The notes beneath the pieces were generated by a model that saw nothing but the letters and a program-made list of their open reading frames with translations, ran no database searches and was not told the origin of the DNA. The position numbers and the translations under genes are program-made. From Paenibacillus sp. USDA918EY (GTDB taxonomy: Bacteria > Bacillota > Bacilli > Paenibacillales > Paenibacillaceae): 64,000 nucleotides of DNA. Of the stretch, positions 16,119-26,055 are shown in pieces; position 1 is the stretch's first letter; the number at the start of each line of letters is the position of its first letter. The stretch spans positions 124,001-188,000 of the forward strand of contig NZ_WTWY01000011.1 in NCBI RefSeq assembly GCF_009870825.1. The letters are read 5' to 3'.

Positions 16119-17864
16119 ATGGCATCAAACAACATCATTATCGTGGGCGGCGGCCTGGCCGGCTTGATGGCGACCATCAAAGCGGCGGAAGCGGGCGTCC
16201 ATGTTCACCTGTTTTCGCTTGTTCCCGTTAAAAGATCGCACTCCGTGTGCGCGCAGGGCGGAATTAACGGAGCCGTCAACACCAAAGGGGAAGGCGACTC
16301 CCCATGGATCCATTTTGACGATACCGTCTACGGCGGGGACTTCCTTGCCAACCAGCCGCCGGTCAAAGCGATGTGCGAAGCGGCTCCGGGCATCATTCAC
16401 CTGATGGACCGGATGGGGGTCATGTTTAACCGGACTCCCGAAGGTTTGCTTGATTTCCGCCGTTTCGGCGGAACGAAACACCACCGTACGGCATACGCGG
16501 GCGCAACCACCGGCCAGCAGCTGCTGTATGCGCTGGATGAGCAGGTTCGCCGGCATGAGACGGCGGGACTCGTCACGAAACACGAGAATTGGGAGTTCCT
16601 TCAAGCCGTCATCGATGACGAAGGCGTGTGCCGCGGCATCGTTGCGCAGGACCTTCGTTCGATGGAGATCCATACGTTTGCGGCCGACGCGGTTATTCTG
16701 GCCAGCGGCGGTCCCGGCATCATTTTCGGCAAAACGACCAACTCGGTCATCAACACAGGGACAGCCGCAAGCGCCGTGTACCAGCAGGGCGTACATTACG
16801 CGAACGGGGAATTCATCCAAATCCACCCGACGGCCATTCCGGGGGATGACAAGCTGCGCCTGATGTCCGAATCCGCCCGCGGCGAAGGCGGACGGATCTG
16901 GACGTACAAGGACGGCAAACCTTGGTATTTCCTTGAAGAGAAATATCCGGCTTACGGCAACCTTGTTCCACGGGATATCGCAACGCGCGAAATTTTCGAC
17001 GTGTGCGTTAACCAGGGGCTTGGCGTCAACGGCGAAAATACGGTTTACCTCGACCTGTCGCATAAAGATCCGAAGGAGCTGGACGTCAAGCTTGGCGGCA
17101 TCATTGAAATCTATGAAAAATTCGTCGGCGACGATCCTCGCAAAATCCCGATGAAAATTTTCCCTGCCGTGCACTATTCCATGGGCGGCATGTGGGTCGA
17201 CTATAACCAAATGACCAACATTCCCGGCCTGTTTGCGGCCGGCGAATGCGATTACCAATACCATGGCGCCAACCGCCTGGGCGCGAACTCGCTCGTTTCC
17301 GCGATTTTCGGCGGCATGGTGGCCGGCCCGAAAGCGGTCGAATATATCAAAGGTTTGAAGAAGTCCGCGGCGGACGTGTCCTCCACCGTATTCGACCGGT
17401 ACAAAAAACAGCAGGACGACAAATACGAAAACATCCTCAAAATGGACGGAAACGAAAACGCCTATGTGCTGCATAAAGAGTTGGGCGAATGGATGACGGC
17501 GAACATGACCGTGGTTCGTTACAACGACAAGCTGGAAAAAACGATCGGCAAAATCAAAGAGCTGAAGCAGCGGTACAAAAACATCAACATCAACGACAAA
17601 TCGCGCTGGAACAACCCGGGAGCGTCCTTTACCCGCCAGCTGTGGAACATGCTTGAGCTGGCCGAAGCGATGACGCTTGGAGCGCTGCTGCGCAACGAAA
17701 GCCGCGGCGCGCATTACAAGCCGGAATTCCCGGACCGCAACGACGAAGAGTTCCTGAAAACGACCAAAGCGACGTGGACGCCGGACGGACCGGAAATTTC
17801 CTACGAGGCGGTAGACGTGTCGCTCATCCCGCCGCGGATTCGTGACTATTCCAAAGACAAGTAA
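16119..17864 (+). CDS. sdhA: Succinate dehydrogenase flavoprotein subunit SdhA
   Basis: A 581-residue flavoprotein of complex II. The FAD-binding loop GGGLAGLMA is at residues 10-18; His41 in KRSHSVCAQGG corresponds to the covalent FAD ligand. Substrate-site residues are in the HHRTAYAGATTG and HPTAIPGDD segments, and NRLGANSLVSAIFGG closes the FAD domain. Oxidises succinate to fumarate and feeds electrons to SdhB. AAGGAGAG ribosome site. Confidence 0.97.
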   Translation: MASNNIIIVGGGLAGLMATIKAAEAGVHVHLFSLVPVKRSHSVCAQGGINGAVNTKGEGDSPWIHFDDTVYGGDFLANQPPVKAMCEAAPGIIHLMDRMGVMFNRTPEGLLDFRRFGGTKHHRTAYAGATTGQQLLYALDEQVRRHETAGLVTKHENWEFLQAVIDDEGVCRGIVAQDLRSMEIHTFAADAVILASGGPGIIFGKTTNSVINTGTAASAVYQQGVHYANGEFIQIHPTAIPGDDKLRLMSESARGEGGRIWTYKDGKPWYFLEEKYPAYGNLVPRDIATREIFDVCVNQGLGVNGENTVYLDLSHKDPKELDVKLGGIIEIYEKFVGDDPRKIPMKIFPAVHYSMGGMWVDYNQMTNIPGLFAAGECDYQYHGANRLGANSLVSAIFGGMVAGPKAVEYIKGLKKSAADVSSTVFDRYKKQQDDKYENILKMDGNENAYVLHKELGEWMTANMTVVRYNDKLEKTIGKIKELKQRYKNININDKSRWNNPGASFTRQLWNMLELAEAMTLGALLRNESRGAHYKPEFPDRNDEEFLKTTKATWTPDGPEISYEAVDVSLIPPRIRDYSKDK

Positions 17865-17879
17865 GAAGGGGGATTTGAC

Positions 17880-18644
17880 ATGGCGGAACAAACTGCTTCT
17901 ACCAAAAAAGTGAAGTTTATCATTACCCGTCAGGACAGCCCGGAATCGGCGTCGTACGTCGAGGAATTCGAGCTTCCTTATCGCCCGGGAATGAACGTAA
18001 TCAGCGCGCTGATGGAAATTCAGCGCAATCCTCAGAATGCCAAAGGCGAAAAAGTCGCCCCGGTATGCTGGGAATCCAACTGTCTCGAAGAGGTTTGCGG
18101 CGCCTGCTCCATGGTGATCAACGGCAAACCTCGCCAAGCTTGCGCGGCGCTGGTCGATAAGCTGGAGCAGCCGATCCGCGTGCAGCCGATGCGGACGTTC
18201 CCGGTCGTACGCGACCTGGTCATCGACCGCAGCCGGATGTTCAACGCTTTGAAACGCGTCAAAGCCTGGATTCCGATCGACGGCACGTACGATCTGGGTC
18301 CCGGACCGCGCATGGCCGAGAAAAAACGCCAATGGGCATACGAGCTGTCCAAGTGCATGACTTGCGGCGTTTGCCTCGAAGCCTGCCCGAACGTCAACGA
18401 CAAGTCCGACTTTATCGGGCCTGCGGCGATTTCCCAGGTTCGTTTGTTCAACGCCCATCCGACGGGCGAAATGAACGCAGACGAACGGCTGGACGCCTTG
18501 ATGGACGACGGCGGCATCGAAGGCTGCGGCAACTCGCAGAACTGCGTGCGCTCTTGTCCGAAAGGCATTCCGCTTACTACGTCCATCGCGGAAATCAACA
18601 AGCAGACAACCAAGCATTTGTTCAAAAAATGGCTTAGCGTGTAA
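17880..18644 (+). CDS. sdhB: Succinate dehydrogenase iron-sulfur subunit SdhB
   Basis: A 254-residue electron-transfer subunit. The N-terminal 2Fe-2S cysteines appear in CWESNCLEEVCGAC and in RQAC. The C-terminal clusters use CMTCGVCLEACP and CGNSQNCVRSCPKGIP, giving the 4Fe-4S and 3Fe-4S centres. It passes electrons from SdhA flavin to the SdhC hemes and menaquinone. AAGGGGG ribosome site, 15 bp after sdhA. Confidence 0.97.
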   Translation: MAEQTASTKKVKFIITRQDSPESASYVEEFELPYRPGMNVISALMEIQRNPQNAKGEKVAPVCWESNCLEEVCGACSMVINGKPRQACAALVDKLEQPIRVQPMRTFPVVRDLVIDRSRMFNALKRVKAWIPIDGTYDLGPGPRMAEKKRQWAYELSKCMTCGVCLEACPNVNDKSDFIGPAAISQVRLFNAHPTGEMNADERLDALMDDGGIEGCGNSQNCVRSCPKGIPLTTSIAEINKQTTKHLFKKWLSV

Positions 18645-18662
18645 CGCGAAGCTGGAAATGCA

Positions 18663-18707
18663 AGCCCCACCGTCTTTGCAGGAAGCTGCAGGACGGCGGG
18701 GCTTTTT
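18663..18707 (+). terminator. Terminator of sdhCAB
   Basis: AGCCCCACCGTC pairs with GACGGCGGGGCT, followed by five T. Confidence 0.85.
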
Positions 18708-18748
18708 AACGTGATGGAATGATTTATTTGTTACGATCATTAACTTTA

Positions 18749-18781
18749 TATAACCCTTCTCTTATTCAGAGGAGGGTTATA
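18749..18781. repeat. 13-bp inverted repeat in the sdhB-channel gap
   Basis: TATAACCCTTCTC (18749-18761) and GAGGAGGGTTATA (18769-18781) with a 7-base loop and one wobble pair. No T-run follows. The rest of the 18710-19011 gap shows no gene. Confidence 0.5.
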
Positions 18782-19011
18782 TGTTTTATAAGGCGCGCCA
18801 AAAGATAAAGCTTGGTCGAGTTTTTTCTTTTGTTCAGTTCGGTTGGCAATGGGAAAAGGCTTCCTCTCCCCGGGAAGATGTGTGACGCAACTCCTGCCGC
18901 GGGGTAATGCAAATTAAGCAACCTTTCGGCAAGCAAAAGCTTACGGCTTTGAGAGCGGGAGGAAGGTGCAGCGCCGGACCCGGATCCGTGGCGGGCGGGA
19001 GGTGTTCGATT

Positions 19012-19653
19012 ATGACATGGTGGATGTGGCTTTTGAATGTGGCGGGCCTGTTGGCGCTGATGGCCGTTTTTTACAGGCTGGAGAAAAAATGGACGAGCAA
19101 GGCGGTGCTGCTGGCGCCGGTCATCATCTATGTGCTCGTGTCGCTGGAGGATTTGTTCGGTTTGATCGACCTGATGAACATCGTGCCGGGCAGCGGGGGG
19201 ATGAGGGCGCTCATTTTGCTGTTTTGCCTGGCCTCCGTCATTTTTTACGTGCTCTACATTTTTAACGGAATTGCCGAATCCGCGCTGAAAAAAAGGAGGT
19301 CCTACATGAAGACGCTGCTGATTCGAATCAGCGCGGCGGCATTGATGTGCATTTGCTTTTTTACCATTATTTATACGTCCATATATAAGCTGTTCGGGCA
19401 GGAAGCCTTCGACGGGGAAAATATCGGCAGCGATCTCGTGAACCAGCTCATTTCCTTTCTTTATTTCAGCGTGGCGACCTTCGCAACCGTCGGGTACGGC
19501 GACATTTCCCCCGCCGACAGCACGGCCAGGCTGGCGGTCATTATGGAAATTTGCTTCAGCTTCATTACCGTGGCTTATGCCTTGTCGATGCTGACCGAAT
19601 TCCGGCGGATCTTCAGCCCGAGTCCCGACGACAAGCTGCCGGAGGAGTTGTAG
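19012..19653 (+). CDS. Two-pore-helix potassium channel protein
   Basis: A 213-residue membrane protein with about five to six hydrophobic segments. The last two flank a pore loop with the K+ selectivity filter TVGYGD at residues 159-164. No cytoplasmic RCK domain follows; the C-terminus is short and charged. The ATG at 19012 is chosen for its GGGAGGTG site; the open frame begins 35 codons earlier but that part is basic, not membrane-like and lacks a site. A passive K+ efflux or leak channel is likely. Confidence 0.85.
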   Translation: MTWWMWLLNVAGLLALMAVFYRLEKKWTSKAVLLAPVIIYVLVSLEDLFGLIDLMNIVPGSGGMRALILLFCLASVIFYVLYIFNGIAESALKKRRSYMKTLLIRISAAALMCICFFTIIYTSIYKLFGQEAFDGENIGSDLVNQLISFLYFSVATFATVGYGDISPADSTARLAVIMEICFSFITVAYALSMLTEFRRIFSPSPDDKLPEEL

Positions 19654-19668
19654 GGAGCGATTTAGCCA

Positions 19669-21048
19669 TTAAGGCTTCATCAGCTTGCGCAGCAGCTTGA
19701 GCCCGTTTTTGGAAGACGGGTAGCGGAACGTGATGTCAAAACGATTGGTCTGCTTCAGCACGCTTTTGTAATGCGTAAAGGTGTCGAAGCTGCCCTTTCC
19801 GTGATACGCGCCCATGCCGCTTTCGCCGACGCCGCCAAACGGCAGGTACGGCGTGGCGATATGCATGAGCGTGTCATTGACGCAGCCGCCGCCGTAGGAG
19901 ATGCTGCCGACAATCTTCTCCTGGATGCCGGGCTGCTGCGTGAACAGGTACAGCGCAAGCGGCTTGGGACGGGCGTTAACCATGTCCACGGCTTCCTGAA
20001 TGTCGTCGTATTCCAGCATCGGCAAAATCGGGCCGAAAATTTCTTCCTGCATGACGGGCATATCCCACGTGACCTGATCGAGAAGCGTAGGTTCGATTTG
20101 CAGGCGATCCGGCGCCGTTTTGCCGCCGGCGGCGATGCTGCCGTCCTGCAGAAAGGAAGCAAGCCTCTTAAAATGCTTCTCGGAGACGATGCGGCCGTAA
20201 GACGGGTTGGACAACGGATCGGCCCCGTAGAGCTCGCGGATGGCTTCCCGCAGATGCGAGACCAGCTCTTTTTTGATGCTGCGGTGCACGAGCAAATAAT
20301 CCGGGGCGATGCAGGTTTGGCCGGCGTTCGTAAATTTGCCGAAAACGATGCGCCGCGCCGCAAGCTTCAGCTTTGCATCCCGATGTACGATGCAGGGGCT
20401 TTTGCCCCCGAGCTCCAGCGTCAGCGGAATGAGCTGCTTGGCAGCGGCCTGCATGACGATTTTGCCGACGTTGACGCTGCCCGTAAAAAAGATGTAGTCC
20501 ACCGGCTGGGTGAGCAGCTCCTGGCTTGTTTCCGGACCGCCTTGTACCACGGCCACGTATTCCTCGTCGAAAATGCCGCCGAGAAGTTCGGCCAGCAGCG
20601 ACGACATGGCGGGGGTCAGCTCGGAAGGTTTCAACAAGACGGTGTTTCCGGCCGCCAATGCCCCGATCAGCGGGGAAACGGCCAGCTGGTACGGATAATT
20701 CCACGGGGCTATGATGAGCGCGGTGCCGTAAGGCTCGGCAATGACCCGGCCTTTGCTGCCGATATGGGTTAACGCGGTTTTGACCTTTTTGGGCGCCATC
20801 CAGCGGCGCAGATGTTTGATCGCAAAAGCCAGCTCCGCGTAGACAATGCCGATTTCCGTGGAGAAGGCTTCGAATTCGCTTTTATTCAAATCTTTTTTCA
20901 GCGCGTCCATTATGTTTCTTTCGTTCGCGGCCAGCGCCTCCCTCAGCTTGCTGAGCTGGCGCAGGCGATAGTCGTAAGAGCGGGTCTGGCCGCTGTTGTA
21001 AAAATGTTTTTGTTTCTGAATCAGGTTTGACATGGTATCGTTAGACAT
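19669..21048 (-). CDS. Aldehyde dehydrogenase, class 3 type (YwdH-like)
   Basis: A 459-residue NAD(P)-dependent aldehyde dehydrogenase. Catalytic Cys246 lies in [11 protein letters not shown] and the general base Glu212 in LELGGKSP; the PWNYPYQL and FTGS motifs fit the cofactor site. The length and the C-terminal [23 protein letters not shown] block match class 3 enzymes that oxidise medium or long-chain and aromatic aldehydes. It has a hydrophobic-basic C-terminal tail that may touch the membrane. AAAGGATG ribosome site before the ATG. Confidence 0.9.
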   Translation of the reverse strand: MSNDTMSNLIQKQKHFYNSGQTRSYDYRLRQLSKLREALAANERNIMDALKKDLNKSEFEAFSTEIGIVYAELAFAIKHLRRWMAPKKVKTALTHIGSKGRVIAEPYGTALIIAPWNYPYQLAVSPLIGALAAGNTVLLKPSELTPAMSSLLAELLGGIFDEEYVAVVQGGPETSQELLTQPVDYIFFTGSVNVGKIVMQAAAKQLIPLTLELGGKSPCIVHRDAKLKLAARRIVFGKFTNAGQTCIAPDYLLVHRSIKKELVSHLREAIRELYGADPLSNPSYGRIVSEKHFKRLASFLQDGSIAAGGKTAPDRLQIEPTLLDQVTWDMPVMQEEIFGPILPMLEYDDIQEAVDMVNARPKPLALYLFTQQPGIQEKIVGSISYGGGCVNDTLMHIATPYLPFGGVGESGMGAYHGKGSFDTFTHYKSVLKQTNRFDITFRYPSSKNGLKLLRKLMKP

Positions 21049-21119
21049 AGGGATTCATCCTTTCCCGTTCATCTGATGACTCGATCGAAACGAACATGAA
21101 GCCGCAAGTTTTTCTTATC

Positions 21120-21225
21120 ATATCAGAAAGAATAAACTACAGAGCTATTGCTACCTGATATTGCAAGAAAAACGACCTTTAAACGCGGTCTGTCTTCTTT
21201 GGGGTTACGTCGATAGACGTTTTTC
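21120..21225 (+). repeat. Dispersed structured element, copy 1
   Basis: A 106-base sequence repeated at 36131-36236 in the same orientation with the same length; about 93 of 106 positions agree by hand alignment. Three hairpins can be drawn in both copies: ATATCAG/CTGATAT, ACC/GGT around CCTTTAA, and ACGTC-GATA-GACGT followed by five T, which resembles an intrinsic terminator. It lies between the aldehyde dehydrogenase start and the phosphoesterase start. Confidence 0.75.
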
Positions 21226-21257
21226 ATTATTTTTATTATACAGGGAGTATCCAGCCG

Positions 21258-22124
21258 ATGAAAAACAGCCGAAAGTCCGGCAGGATGACGCGAAGGGCGT
21301 TTTTGAAACGCTCGGGAGCGGCCATTTTGGGCGCCGGCATGCTGGCCGGGGGGTACGCCTGGCTATGGGAACCAAGGCAGCTTGACGTCGTTCGGCAGTC
21401 CTTCCGCTGTCCCAGGCTCCCCGTCGTTTTTGACGGTTTGACCATCGCGTTGTTCAGCGACCTGCACCTCGGGTTTCATACGCGTGAAAGCGATATGGCA
21501 AGGTTGGCCGAGGCGATCGAAAGCGAGTCGCCCGACCTTGTCCTGTTTACCGGGGATGCCGTGGATTCCCGCACGGAGGCCATGCGGGACTATCTTCCGC
21601 TGCTGGCTTCCATGAACGGGGCGCTGGGGAAATTCGCGATTCTTGGCAACCACGACTATTTGGGCGATCCGGATCGGATCGCGGATATGCTGGGAATTTC
21701 GGGATTTCATGTGCTGCGGAACACGCATGGCCTTGTCAAACGCCAAGGGGAGGCGCTCGCCATCGTTGGCCTGGAGGACGGGATTATGGGATCGCCCGAC
21801 CCCGTTCAAGGATTAAGCGGCGTTCCTCACGGACTGTTTACGTTATTGATGATGCATGAACCCGATTACGCGGACACGGCCGCGGGGTATCCGTTTGATA
21901 TGCAGTTGTCCGGACACAGCCACGGGGGGCAGGTTCGTCTTCCGTTGCTCGGAGCCGTGCTGACCCCGCCCGGATCGAGGCGCTATATAATGGGAACCTA
22001 TGCCATCGGGGAACGTTCTATGCCGCTCTACGTCAATCGGGGCATCGGCGAAACCCATTTGCCGATCCGTTTCCTGTGCAAACCGGAACTGACGATTATC
22101 ACGCTGAGATCAGGCAAAGCCTGA
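21258..22124 (+). CDS. Tat-exported metallophosphoesterase (YkuE-like)
   Basis: A 288-residue calcineurin-type phosphoesterase. The N-terminus is a Tat signal, TRRAFLKR with a hydrophobic stretch to residue ~37. Metal ligands are in order: SDLH (Asp68, His70), TGD (Asp100), GNHD (Asn131, His132), the His of MMHEPDYA, and GHSHGG. This is the pattern of YkuE/YaeI, which act on the cell surface, possibly on lipid-linked phosphates. A copy of the dispersed repeat ends about 30 bp upstream. Confidence 0.88.
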   Translation: MKNSRKSGRMTRRAFLKRSGAAILGAGMLAGGYAWLWEPRQLDVVRQSFRCPRLPVVFDGLTIALFSDLHLGFHTRESDMARLAEAIESESPDLVLFTGDAVDSRTEAMRDYLPLLASMNGALGKFAILGNHDYLGDPDRIADMLGISGFHVLRNTHGLVKRQGEALAIVGLEDGIMGSPDPVQGLSGVPHGLFTLLMMHEPDYADTAAGYPFDMQLSGHSHGGQVRLPLLGAVLTPPGSRRYIMGTYAIGERSMPLYVNRGIGETHLPIRFLCKPELTIITLRSGKA

Positions 22125-22162
22125 ATTATGTCCTATGATCCGAAAAAGGAGAGGATCCGGAA

Positions 22163-22753
22163 ATGATTGCGGATAAATTTCATTTTTCGCCCGTGTTGGC
22201 GGGAGAAAGCCTCACGCTCCGGCAGATCGAGAAAAAAGATGCCCCCGCGTTGCTGGCGATCCTCTCCGATCCGCTGGTGGCGAAATACGTCACGCAAGGG
22301 TCGATGTTCAGCTTCGGGCGTTCCCGCCGCGTGGCGGCGGAGCTTTTGAACGACGGCCGCCCGGATTCGAAGCATTACGGGATATGGATTCCGGAGTCGG
22401 ACGTTCCCGTCGGGGTCGTGTCCTTGCAAAACTGGAGGCAGGAGCAAAAAGACGCCATGATCGGCTACATGATCGACCGCAGGTTTTGGCGGCGGGGACT
22501 GGCGACGGAAGCCGTGGGCGTGCTGCTCCAATATGTTTTTTGCGGACTGCGGCTGCGGCGGGTCGAAGGCCGGTGCCATGCCGTTAACGCCGCCTCGGAA
22601 CGCGTCATGCAAAAAAACGGCATGGTGCTGGAACGAACGTTTATCCATAAGCGGATGTTTTTTGCGGCACCGCTTGAAATGAAAATATACAGCCTTACGG
22701 ACCGGCAATTTGAAGCCTGTCGTTCGGGCGTTGAACGCGAGGGTAAGGACTGA
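22163..22753 (+). CDS. GNAT-family N-acetyltransferase (RimJ/RimL type)
   Basis: A 196-residue acetyltransferase. The acetyl-CoA loop is seen around residues 110-118 (RRFWRRGLATEA) and the C-terminal AASERVMQKNGMVLE block is typical of the ribosomal-protein/antibiotic GNAT group. The substrate cannot be told. 38 bp downstream of the phosphoesterase and 11 bp upstream of the EamA gene, so likely one operon. AAAAGGAGAGG site. Confidence 0.83.
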   Translation: MIADKFHFSPVLAGESLTLRQIEKKDAPALLAILSDPLVAKYVTQGSMFSFGRSRRVAAELLNDGRPDSKHYGIWIPESDVPVGVVSLQNWRQEQKDAMIGYMIDRRFWRRGLATEAVGVLLQYVFCGLRLRRVEGRCHAVNAASERVMQKNGMVLERTFIHKRMFFAAPLEMKIYSLTDRQFEACRSGVEREGKD

Positions 22754-22764
22754 AAGGAGATTAA

Positions 22765-23742
22765 GTGCAGCAAGTGAAGGCAGAAACATGGTTTAAACAT
22801 CCGGCAGGCATTTTGATCAGCTCGGCGGGGGCCACCCTGCTATGGGGAAGCGCGCTGCCTGTCATCAAAATCAGCTACGAGCATTTTCGGATCGATTCGA
22901 AAAACGTATTCGGGGAGTGGGTGTTCGCGGGTTACCGTTTTGCGCTGGCGGGGCTTCTGCTGATGCTGCTGGCGATGCTGATGGGACACGCCCGCGGCCA
23001 GGGCCGCAAGCCGCTTTCCATGCCCCGTCTCGTTCGTCTCGGCTTGATCCAGACATTTTTGCAGTACCTCGTGTTGTATGCGGGACTCAGCTACAGCTCG
23101 GGCATCGAGGGCTCTATTTTGGTAGGCTCCACGTCGCTTTTTCAAATATTGTCCGCCCGGCTCATGGACAAGTCGGAATCGCTGAATCCGGCCAAATGGT
23201 TTGGCCTGCTGCTCGGCTTTTTCGGCATTTTGGTCATGGGATTCGCGCAGCAGGGCGTGCAGTTCCATTTCGGCATCGGAGCGATCCTGCTGCTGGCTTC
23301 GGCCGCTTTCGGCGGATTCGGCAACGTGCTTTTCCGCAAGGAAAGCGCAGGCGAATCCGTCATTGCGCTGACGGGAAAACAGATGCTGATCGGGGGCTTG
23401 GCGCTATTGGCCGTCGGAGCCGTCCGGAGCGGGGTCGCGCCGTTCCGTTTCGACGCCAAAGGATGGCTGCTGCTTCTTTACCTTTCCGTGCTTTCGGCCG
23501 CAGGATTTGCGCTGTGGAACACGGTCATGAAATATAACGCGGTCGGAAAAGTATCCTTATATTTGTTCCTGATTCCGGTTTTCGGCGTTCTGCTGTCGGC
23601 GGTGCTGCTGGACGAACGCGTGTCGGCCTGGATCGGGCTGTCGCTTGGGCTGGTCGTTGCCGGCATCATTATCGTGAACCGCTCCGGTCAAGCGGGAAAA
23701 AGGAAAGCTGCCCGCGCCGAAAGCGCTGAAAGAGGAATGTAA
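22765..23742 (+). CDS. EamA/DMT-superfamily transporter
   Basis: A 325-residue protein with ten predicted membrane segments in two repeated halves, the drug/metabolite transporter layout. The first half starts GATLLWGSALPVIKISY; the second ends GIIIVNRSG. GTG start with AAAGGAG at good spacing. These transporters export small metabolites or amino acids; the substrate is not visible. The polar C-terminal tail is rich in Lys/Arg. Confidence 0.82.
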   Translation: MQQVKAETWFKHPAGILISSAGATLLWGSALPVIKISYEHFRIDSKNVFGEWVFAGYRFALAGLLLMLLAMLMGHARGQGRKPLSMPRLVRLGLIQTFLQYLVLYAGLSYSSGIEGSILVGSTSLFQILSARLMDKSESLNPAKWFGLLLGFFGILVMGFAQQGVQFHFGIGAILLLASAAFGGFGNVLFRKESAGESVIALTGKQMLIGGLALLAVGAVRSGVAPFRFDAKGWLLLLYLSVLSAAGFALWNTVMKYNAVGKVSLYLFLIPVFGVLLSAVLLDERVSAWIGLSLGLVVAGIIIVNRSGQAGKRKAARAESAERGM

Positions 23743-23853
23743 CGGGGGACCTGTTTTGTAACATAATTGAAATATTGCTGTTATGCGTCTCTAACAGAGA
23801 CGGGGTACACTTATTGCATGACCCCCTTTTTGAAAATATAAATGATGTTTTGA

Positions 23854-23885
23854 GGACCCGCTCGTGACGGGTCCATTTTTTTGTT
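23854..23885 (+). terminator. Terminator after the EamA gene
   Basis: GGACCCG/CGGGTCC stem followed by a long T-tract. Just upstream, CGTCTCT/AGAGACG and GGGGT/ACCCC can also pair. Confidence 0.8.
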
Positions 23886-23899
23886 TTGGACGGAAAAGG

Positions 23900-24709
23900 C
23901 TACAGCGGCACGCTGATTTTTTCCTTGTTTTTAAAATAGACCCATTCCTTGAAGCCGATCTCTTTCAGGCGCGCGGCGACCTGATTCAGCTCATCCGCAA
24001 CCCGGGAAGGCTTATGCGCGTCCGAGCCGAACGTGACGTCGACGCCGAAATGGCAGGCGCGCTCCAGAATCGAATCCGACGGATACCAGCCTCCGCTCAG
24101 CTTGGTTTTGCCGGAAGTGTTGATTTCGATCGCCACCCCGTGTTCCGCAATGACCTGCAGCGTTTCGTCCATCATGCGTTCCGCGGGAATATCGGAAAAT
24201 GCGGGATAATTCCCTTTCATGGCGTCGATGTGGCCCAAAAATTGAAACAAGCCGCTTCGCGCCGAATCCTGGATCAGACGGTAGTATTCTTCCTTTACTT
24301 CGATGTGCTGCTTATCGTTTAATTTTTTCCAACGGTTTTTGTTGAAAATGCTGACGCCTCCGACGCTATGCACCGACCCGATGATGTAATCGAACGGATA
24401 ATTGGACAGCACCTTGCGGTAGGTTTCGAAGTGTTCGGGAAAATAATCCGACTCGATGCCAAGCAGCACGTCGATTTTGCCTTCGTACTCTTTTTTCAGC
24501 TGCAGCACTTCTTCGACGTAGTTCGCGATTTCGGATTTTCCCATGGCGATGGCCGGAAACGCCTGCTCCGCTTTTTCCCCGAAATAAGGGGTGTGGTCGG
24601 AGATGCCGATCGCTTGCAAGCCGGCGGAAACGGCGGCCTCCACATAATCGCGGATCGTTCCGTCCGCATGCCCGCAGCGGAAATGGTGGGTATGAAGATC
24701 GAATTTCAT
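23900..24709 (-). CDS. Histidinol-phosphatase, PHP family (HisJ/HisK type)
   Basis: A 269-residue PHP-domain phosphatase. Metal-binding motifs: DLHTH (residues 4-8), CGHADGT, SDHTPY, GIESDYF, GSVHS, GHID and the final FGSDAHKP. The pattern is that of the histidinol-phosphate phosphatase of Bacillus, the penultimate step of histidine synthesis. No his genes are adjacent, as often in Firmicutes. Start ATG with GGGAGAAC upstream. Confidence 0.87.
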   Translation of the reverse strand: MKFDLHTHHFRCGHADGTIRDYVEAAVSAGLQAIGISDHTPYFGEKAEQAFPAIAMGKSEIANYVEEVLQLKKEYEGKIDVLLGIESDYFPEHFETYRKVLSNYPFDYIIGSVHSVGGVSIFNKNRWKKLNDKQHIEVKEEYYRLIQDSARSGLFQFLGHIDAMKGNYPAFSDIPAERMMDETLQVIAEHGVAIEINTSGKTKLSGGWYPSDSILERACHFGVDVTFGSDAHKPSRVADELNQVAARLKEIGFKEWVYFKNKEKISVPL

Positions 24710-24746
24710 CGTATGTTCTCCCTTCGCTTGAAATTGGCGTCCGAAC

Positions 24747-25649
24747 TTATTCGGAGCTGATGAACTGGGTTTCGGGCATGCCCTTTAAGTCGCTTAGAAA
24801 CTGCTGCATGGCGGAATTGAGATATTTTCCGGATTTGTAAATCAATCCGACGGGATGGCTGACCTCAAGCTCCCTGAGCGGGATGATTTTGAGGGTGCCG
24901 TGACGCAGCTCGCTGGCAACCGATTGCTTGGACATAATGGCGGCGCCAAGGTCGATTTCGACCATCCGTTTGATTTCTTCGCTGCTTGACAGCTCCATGA
25001 CCACGTTAGGGACAATGCCGTGTTTTTTGAATATTTCGTCGCTGAACCGTCTGCCGACCGTATCCTGCGACAGCAGAATGAGCGGCGTGTCCTGAAGGAC
25101 GTCCGTCGATACCGTCGTCTTGCGGGCAAGGGGGTGCCTTGGAGAGACGATCAGCTCGAAAGTGTCGTAGTACAGGACGGACGTAATCAAATTGGGGTTG
25201 CGTTCAATCAAATAACCGATGCCGACATCGATTTGGCCGTTTTCAACGCTCGTATAAATTTGGGAGGAGGCCATCGATTGGATCGACGTTTTGATAAGAG
25301 GGAACTGGTTTTGAAAATAGGAAAGCACCCTCGGCAGGATTTGGATCGCGATGGAGGTCGTCGTGCCGAGCACAATATGTCCCTGCGGGATTTGATCCAG
25401 ATCGGACAATCGCTGCTTCAGCTCTTCCACAACGGCCAGAATCCGCTCGGCGTGTTCAAGGAACACCTGCCCGCGGTCGGTGAGCGTAACCGGCTGATTT
25501 CGGTCGACCAGAACGGTTTTGAACTCATCCTCCAGGCTTTTGATTTGGGCGGATACCGCAGGCTGGGTCAAATTGAGCAGTTCTCCGGCTTTGCGGAAAC
25601 TCATCGTCTTTGAGATGGTAATCAGTGTCTCCAGTTGACTGATGTTCAT
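24747..25649 (-). CDS. LysR-family transcriptional regulator
   Basis: A 300-residue LysR protein. HTH at residues ~1-60 (MSFRKAGELLNLTQPAVSAQIKSLE); effector domain ~90-295 (GHIVLGTTTSIAIQILP at its start). AAGGAGGAAC site before the ATG. It lies 37 bp upstream of the phosphatase gene on the same strand, so they could be co-transcribed. The effector and targets are unknown; the family includes regulators of carbon and sulfur metabolism. Confidence 0.85.
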   Translation of the reverse strand: MNISQLETLITISKTMSFRKAGELLNLTQPAVSAQIKSLEDEFKTVLVDRNQPVTLTDRGQVFLEHAERILAVVEELKQRLSDLDQIPQGHIVLGTTTSIAIQILPRVLSYFQNQFPLIKTSIQSMASSQIYTSVENGQIDVGIGYLIERNPNLITSVLYYDTFELIVSPRHPLARKTTVSTDVLQDTPLILLSQDTVGRRFSDEIFKKHGIVPNVVMELSSSEEIKRMVEIDLGAAIMSKQSVASELRHGTLKIIPLRELEVSHPVGLIYKSGKYLNSAMQQFLSDLKGMPETQFISSE

Positions 25650-26055
25650 GCAGTTCCTCCTTAGACTTTATTTGTACCCTGAACGGAAATTCGACCAAAG
25701 TGTATATCCTTTAATTATATGGGATTCCGAAAGCGTCGGCAATGCCGCGCGGGCGCGGGTTCCGGGCTTGCAGCCAAACGCGGGCGGTCTCTCAAAACAA
25801 AAAAAATGAGCTAGCAAATTTCGTCATGGTATTCAAAATTATGCCTAAAGGACCGATATACATATCAGGATTCGGGCTCGCGATTTCTTAAATAGGAAAA
25901 AGGAATTAATCATAAGGGCAATTATACCCTAGTTATTCAAGCGAATGTGAATTTTTGGTGATTTATTCAGTGGTTTCACGTATAATTGGTTCAAACGGAA
26001 ATGGGACTTTTGGAGCGTAGTGCTGCCATCTAGCTGGAAGGGGTGTTTTACATTA
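25650..26055. other. AT-rich intergenic region before cheX
   Basis: About 400 bp without a gene. It holds the LysR promoter on the minus strand, a candidate sigma-D promoter (25834-25859) and a TATAAT at 25981-25986 without a clear -35 box. Confidence 0.5.
25834..25859 (+). promoter_or_regulatory. Candidate sigma-D (motility) promoter
   Basis: CAAA, 14 bp, ACCGATAT, compared with the sigma-D consensus TAAA-N14-16-GCCGATAA. Its position before cheX makes biological sense, but it is ~200 bp from the start and matches imperfectly. Confidence 0.35.

Noticed and set aside
16125-18740. Long open frame (871 codons) antisense to sdhA and sdhB
   Set aside because: It lies opposite two strongly conserved enzymes, has no family features, and arises from codon bias in GC-rich DNA.
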